64,000 nt of DNA from an uncultured Prevotellaceae bacterium (lineage in GTDB: Bacteria > Bacteroidota > Bacteroidia > Bacteroidales > Muribaculaceae), in the NCBI GenBank assembly GCA_900318645.1, contig ONLH01000028.1:97724-161723 (forward strand), in the 5' to 3' direction. The notes beneath the pieces are model-generated. The model was not told the DNA's origin. It saw nothing but the letters and a program-made list of their open reading frames with translations, and did no database searches. Position 1 is the stretch's first letter, and each line of letters opens with the position of its first letter. A program made the translations under genes and the position numbers. Of the stretch, positions 62,061-64,000 are shown one piece after another.

Positions 62061-63434
62061 ATGTTACTCATTTATCAAATCAAGGTAGGCATTTGCCTCA
62101 TCGCTTTCTACCTGTTGTGGAAACTGTTGCTCAGCCGCGAGACTTTCCACCGCTTTAACCGGGTTGCGCTGCTCACGGTTATGGCACTAGCCTTTGTGCT
62201 GCCGTGGGTGAAGCTCTCGCTGGACGTCTCGACGCCAGTCGCCGGTGGAATGGTCATGCTCGAGGAGATGATTGTTACCCCAGCGGGTGCGGTACAGCCC
62301 CAGCAGGCGGCCCAAACGTGGAATGTAATCAACATTGCCAACGTCCTCTATTTCATTGGGGTGGTGGCGGTACTGGTGTGGTTGCTGCATAGCCAGTGGA
62401 GCCTGCATCGCATGTTGAAGAAGGGTCGCAGGAAACAGATGCCCGATGGCATCACCTTGCATGTGGTCCCGGGTGAACAAACTCCATTCAGCTATTTCAG
62501 GCATATAGTCATCAATGAGCAGGACTATCGCGACAACCCGCGCGAGATTTTAACCCACGAGCATGCACACATCAGTTTGCGACATTCATGGGACGTGTTG
62601 TTCGTGGAACTGGTGAAGTTGTTCCAGTGGTGGAACCCAGCCGCGTGGTTGTTGTGCCGCGAGTTGAAGCAAGTGCATGAATACGAGGCCGATATGGCCG
62701 TACTTAACCAAGGCGTCGATGCAAAGCAGTACCAGTTACTGCTGATACGAAAGTCCGTCGGGGACCAGCTATTCTCGATGGCAAATAACTTCAATTACCA
62801 ATCTCTAAAAAAACGAATCAGTATGATGACTAAGAACAAAAGCAGCCAATGGAATACTTTGCGTGCGCTGGTTGTGGTGCCCGTGATAGCATTGGCACTG
62901 TTGGCCTTTGCCAACACCAAGAGTGTAGCAGCAGTAGCGATCAATCAACAGGCCAAAGTGACCCCGACTTCTGAAGTTGTTAAGGCTAATGCCGAGGCAC
63001 AGGTTACCGATGAATCTGCTCCCCAGTCCAAAAAGATGGTCTATAAATCTGTCGAGCAGATGCCTATGTTCCCTGGAGGCGAGATGGCACTTATGAAATA
63101 CCTCCAGTCACACATCAACTATCCGCCCGAGGCCGCAAAGAACGATATTGGAGGTCGTGTCATTGTTCAGTTTATTATTGACGAGACCGGTCAGGTGGGA
63201 GAAGTCAAGGTCCTCAGGCATGTCAGTGAGGAAATTGATGCCGAGGCAGTCCGTGTGGTCAAAACTTTGCCCAAGTTTGAACCTGGCCGCCAGGACGGTG
63301 AAGCCGTATCAGTGTGGTATACCCTGCCCATCAATTTTAAACTCCAGGGAAATCCCGTTGAGATACAGAACACGCCAGCCGTGCATGGCACCTTCAAACC
63401 CCAGGGAAAGGACGATAAATCCCAGGAGCAGTAA
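62061..63434 (+). CDS. M56 (BlaR1-like) membrane peptidase with TonB C-terminal domain
   Basis: 457 residues. Membrane helices at about 5-22, 35-50 and 95-112; M56 zinc peptidase site LTHEHAHISLRHSWD (HExxH) with HEYEADMAV downstream; another helix near 275-290; then a TonB C-terminal domain from about 340 (MPMFPGGEMALMKYLQSHIN, GRVIVQFIIDETGQVGEVKV). The fusion of a BlaR1-like protease with a periplasmic TonB domain is frequent in Bacteroidota. It should sense a signal outside and trigger loss of the BlaI-type repressor encoded upstream. Confidence 0.9.
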   Translation: MLLIYQIKVGICLIAFYLLWKLLLSRETFHRFNRVALLTVMALAFVLPWVKLSLDVSTPVAGGMVMLEEMIVTPAGAVQPQQAAQTWNVINIANVLYFIGVVAVLVWLLHSQWSLHRMLKKGRRKQMPDGITLHVVPGEQTPFSYFRHIVINEQDYRDNPREILTHEHAHISLRHSWDVLFVELVKLFQWWNPAAWLLCRELKQVHEYEADMAVLNQGVDAKQYQLLLIRKSVGDQLFSMANNFNYQSLKKRISMMTKNKSSQWNTLRALVVVPVIALALLAFANTKSVAAVAINQQAKVTPTSEVVKANAEAQVTDESAPQSKKMVYKSVEQMPMFPGGEMALMKYLQSHINYPPEAAKNDIGGRVIVQFIIDETGQVGEVKVLRHVSEEIDAEAVRVVKTLPKFEPGRQDGEAVSVWYTLPINFKLQGNPVEIQNTPAVHGTFKPQGKDDKSQEQ

Positions 63435-63493
63435 GCCCAGCATCAAGCCGTTTAATTTGTTAATATAAAGTTGATGATCCTATGTGATTACAG

Positions 63494-63534
63494 TAGCGTG
63501 AGTTCTATGATTAGATGTCATTGGACTCACGCTA
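63494..63534 (+). terminator. Hairpin between the M56 and retropepsin-like genes
   Basis: TAGCGTGAGT pairs with ACTCACGCTA (10 bp, 21-nt loop). No T run, so a weak terminator or an RNA structure. Confidence 0.4.
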
Positions 63535-63573
63535 GGTGTGCATGAATTATTGATATCTAATCAATTATCATAG

Positions 63574-64000
63574 ATGATGTTTTTAAAGAATAATCAGCGA
63601 TTGCTTATTATCGTCCTTGCCGTACTTTGGTCATGGGTTGCAGTGGCGTGGGGCAATGATAGCATCCCGTTCCTGTACCGTGGGCATCTCTATCTCCCTG
63701 CTTGTATCAACAATGAACATCAGGCCAACGTTATCTTTGACACGGGAGGCTCTGACCTGTTCGGCATCGACAGTGTCTATCTCTCGGCCTCGGAATGGCA
63801 TCCGCAGAGCCTCGGCCGGGCCAGAACAGGGGGCGCCGCCGGCGGCACCAGTGTGCGCGTCATCATGGACCTTACATCGTTGAGCATCGGGTCGTTAAAG
63901 GGCACTTACCAGATTGTGCCGATTTTCAAGTTGAGGGATGTGGTGGATTGCCATGTCGATGGCATCTGGGGCATCAAGGACATTGAGCAGCATCCGTTGG
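63574..64000 (+). CDS. Retropepsin-like aspartyl protease (3' partial)
   Basis: Starts MMFLKNNQRLLIIVLAVLWS, a signal peptide or anchor, and stays open to the window end (142 codons). The segment VIFDTGGSDLFGIDS carries the DTG active-site triad of retropepsin/pepsin-like proteases, followed by a Gly-rich loop. The C-terminal part and any second motif are outside the window. Likely exported. It lies 139 bp after the M56-TonB gene. Confidence 0.78.
   Translation, partial: MMFLKNNQRLLIIVLAVLWSWVAVAWGNDSIPFLYRGHLYLPACINNEHQANVIFDTGGSDLFGIDSVYLSASEWHPQSLGRARTGGAAGGTSVRVIMDLTSLSIGSLKGTYQIVPIFKLRDVVDCHVDGIWGIKDIEQHPL

Overview
The window reads as chromosomal DNA of a gut-type Bacteroidales bacterium, most like Prevotellaceae or Muribaculaceae; I cannot separate the two. 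Grounds: SusC/SusD pairs, a T9SS-type C-terminal sorting domain, secreted proteases with dockerin ends, a DUF5020 outer-membrane protein, an M56 peptidase carrying a TonB C-terminal domain, and many promoters of the Bacteroidota type (TTTG, about 19-22 nt, TAnnTTTG). Two parS-like sites (one perfect, inside uvrC; one with a single mismatch just after mnmG) suggest that the region lies near the chromosome origin.

Layout. 1-11.1 kb is mostly housekeeping: an MscS channel (cut by the window start), a secreted protein of unknown function, a phosphodiester-glycosidase-like lipoprotein, lgt, an AT-rich YhcG/DUF1016 nuclease gene, obgE, two adjacent paralogous uridine-kinase-like genes and an MBL-fold lipoprotein. 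11.1-28 kb is a nutrient-uptake cluster with three SusC/SusD pairs. All three SusC proteins carry a C-terminal coiled coil plus OmpA-like peptidoglycan-binding domain. Pair 1 (minus strand) is intact. Pair 2 has a SusC broken by an internal deletion with frameshift and a SusD broken by a 13-bp tandem duplication. Pair 3 keeps only the C-terminal part of SusC, which abuts a REP/RAYT (IS200-like) element; its SusD and a trailing lipoprotein are intact. 28-31 kb has an AT-rich AlbA_2/ATPase-type regulator and a GT4 glycosyltransferase.

31-38 kb holds an SPFH/NfeD pair, ybeY, mnmG, apt and uvrC with the parS sites. 37.9-45.9 kb is a tandem array of three secreted M6-type metalloproteases with dockerin ends, two of them behind a duplicated promoter and 5' UTR hairpin. 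45.9-53.1 kb has a MATE exporter, deoC with a His/Cys-rich leader, a MazG-like pyrophosphohydrolase, a purine permease next to a Tsx-like outer-membrane protein, and three small envelope or unknown genes. 53.4-61 kb has a giant T9SS-type secreted protein, a membrane-bound TPR/AraC regulator and tryptophanase. 61.2-64 kb has a Pmp3-like peptide, a BlaI/M56-TonB pair behind BlaI-type operator dyads, and a retropepsin-like gene cut by the window end.

The SusC-OmpA fusions are the most unusual system here. The fusion point follows the last barrel strand, which ends in the periplasm, so each transporter could be tied to the cell wall. The clustered lesions in pairs 2 and 3 may be real decay or assembly error; reads would decide. 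I found no tRNA, rRNA or CRISPR array.
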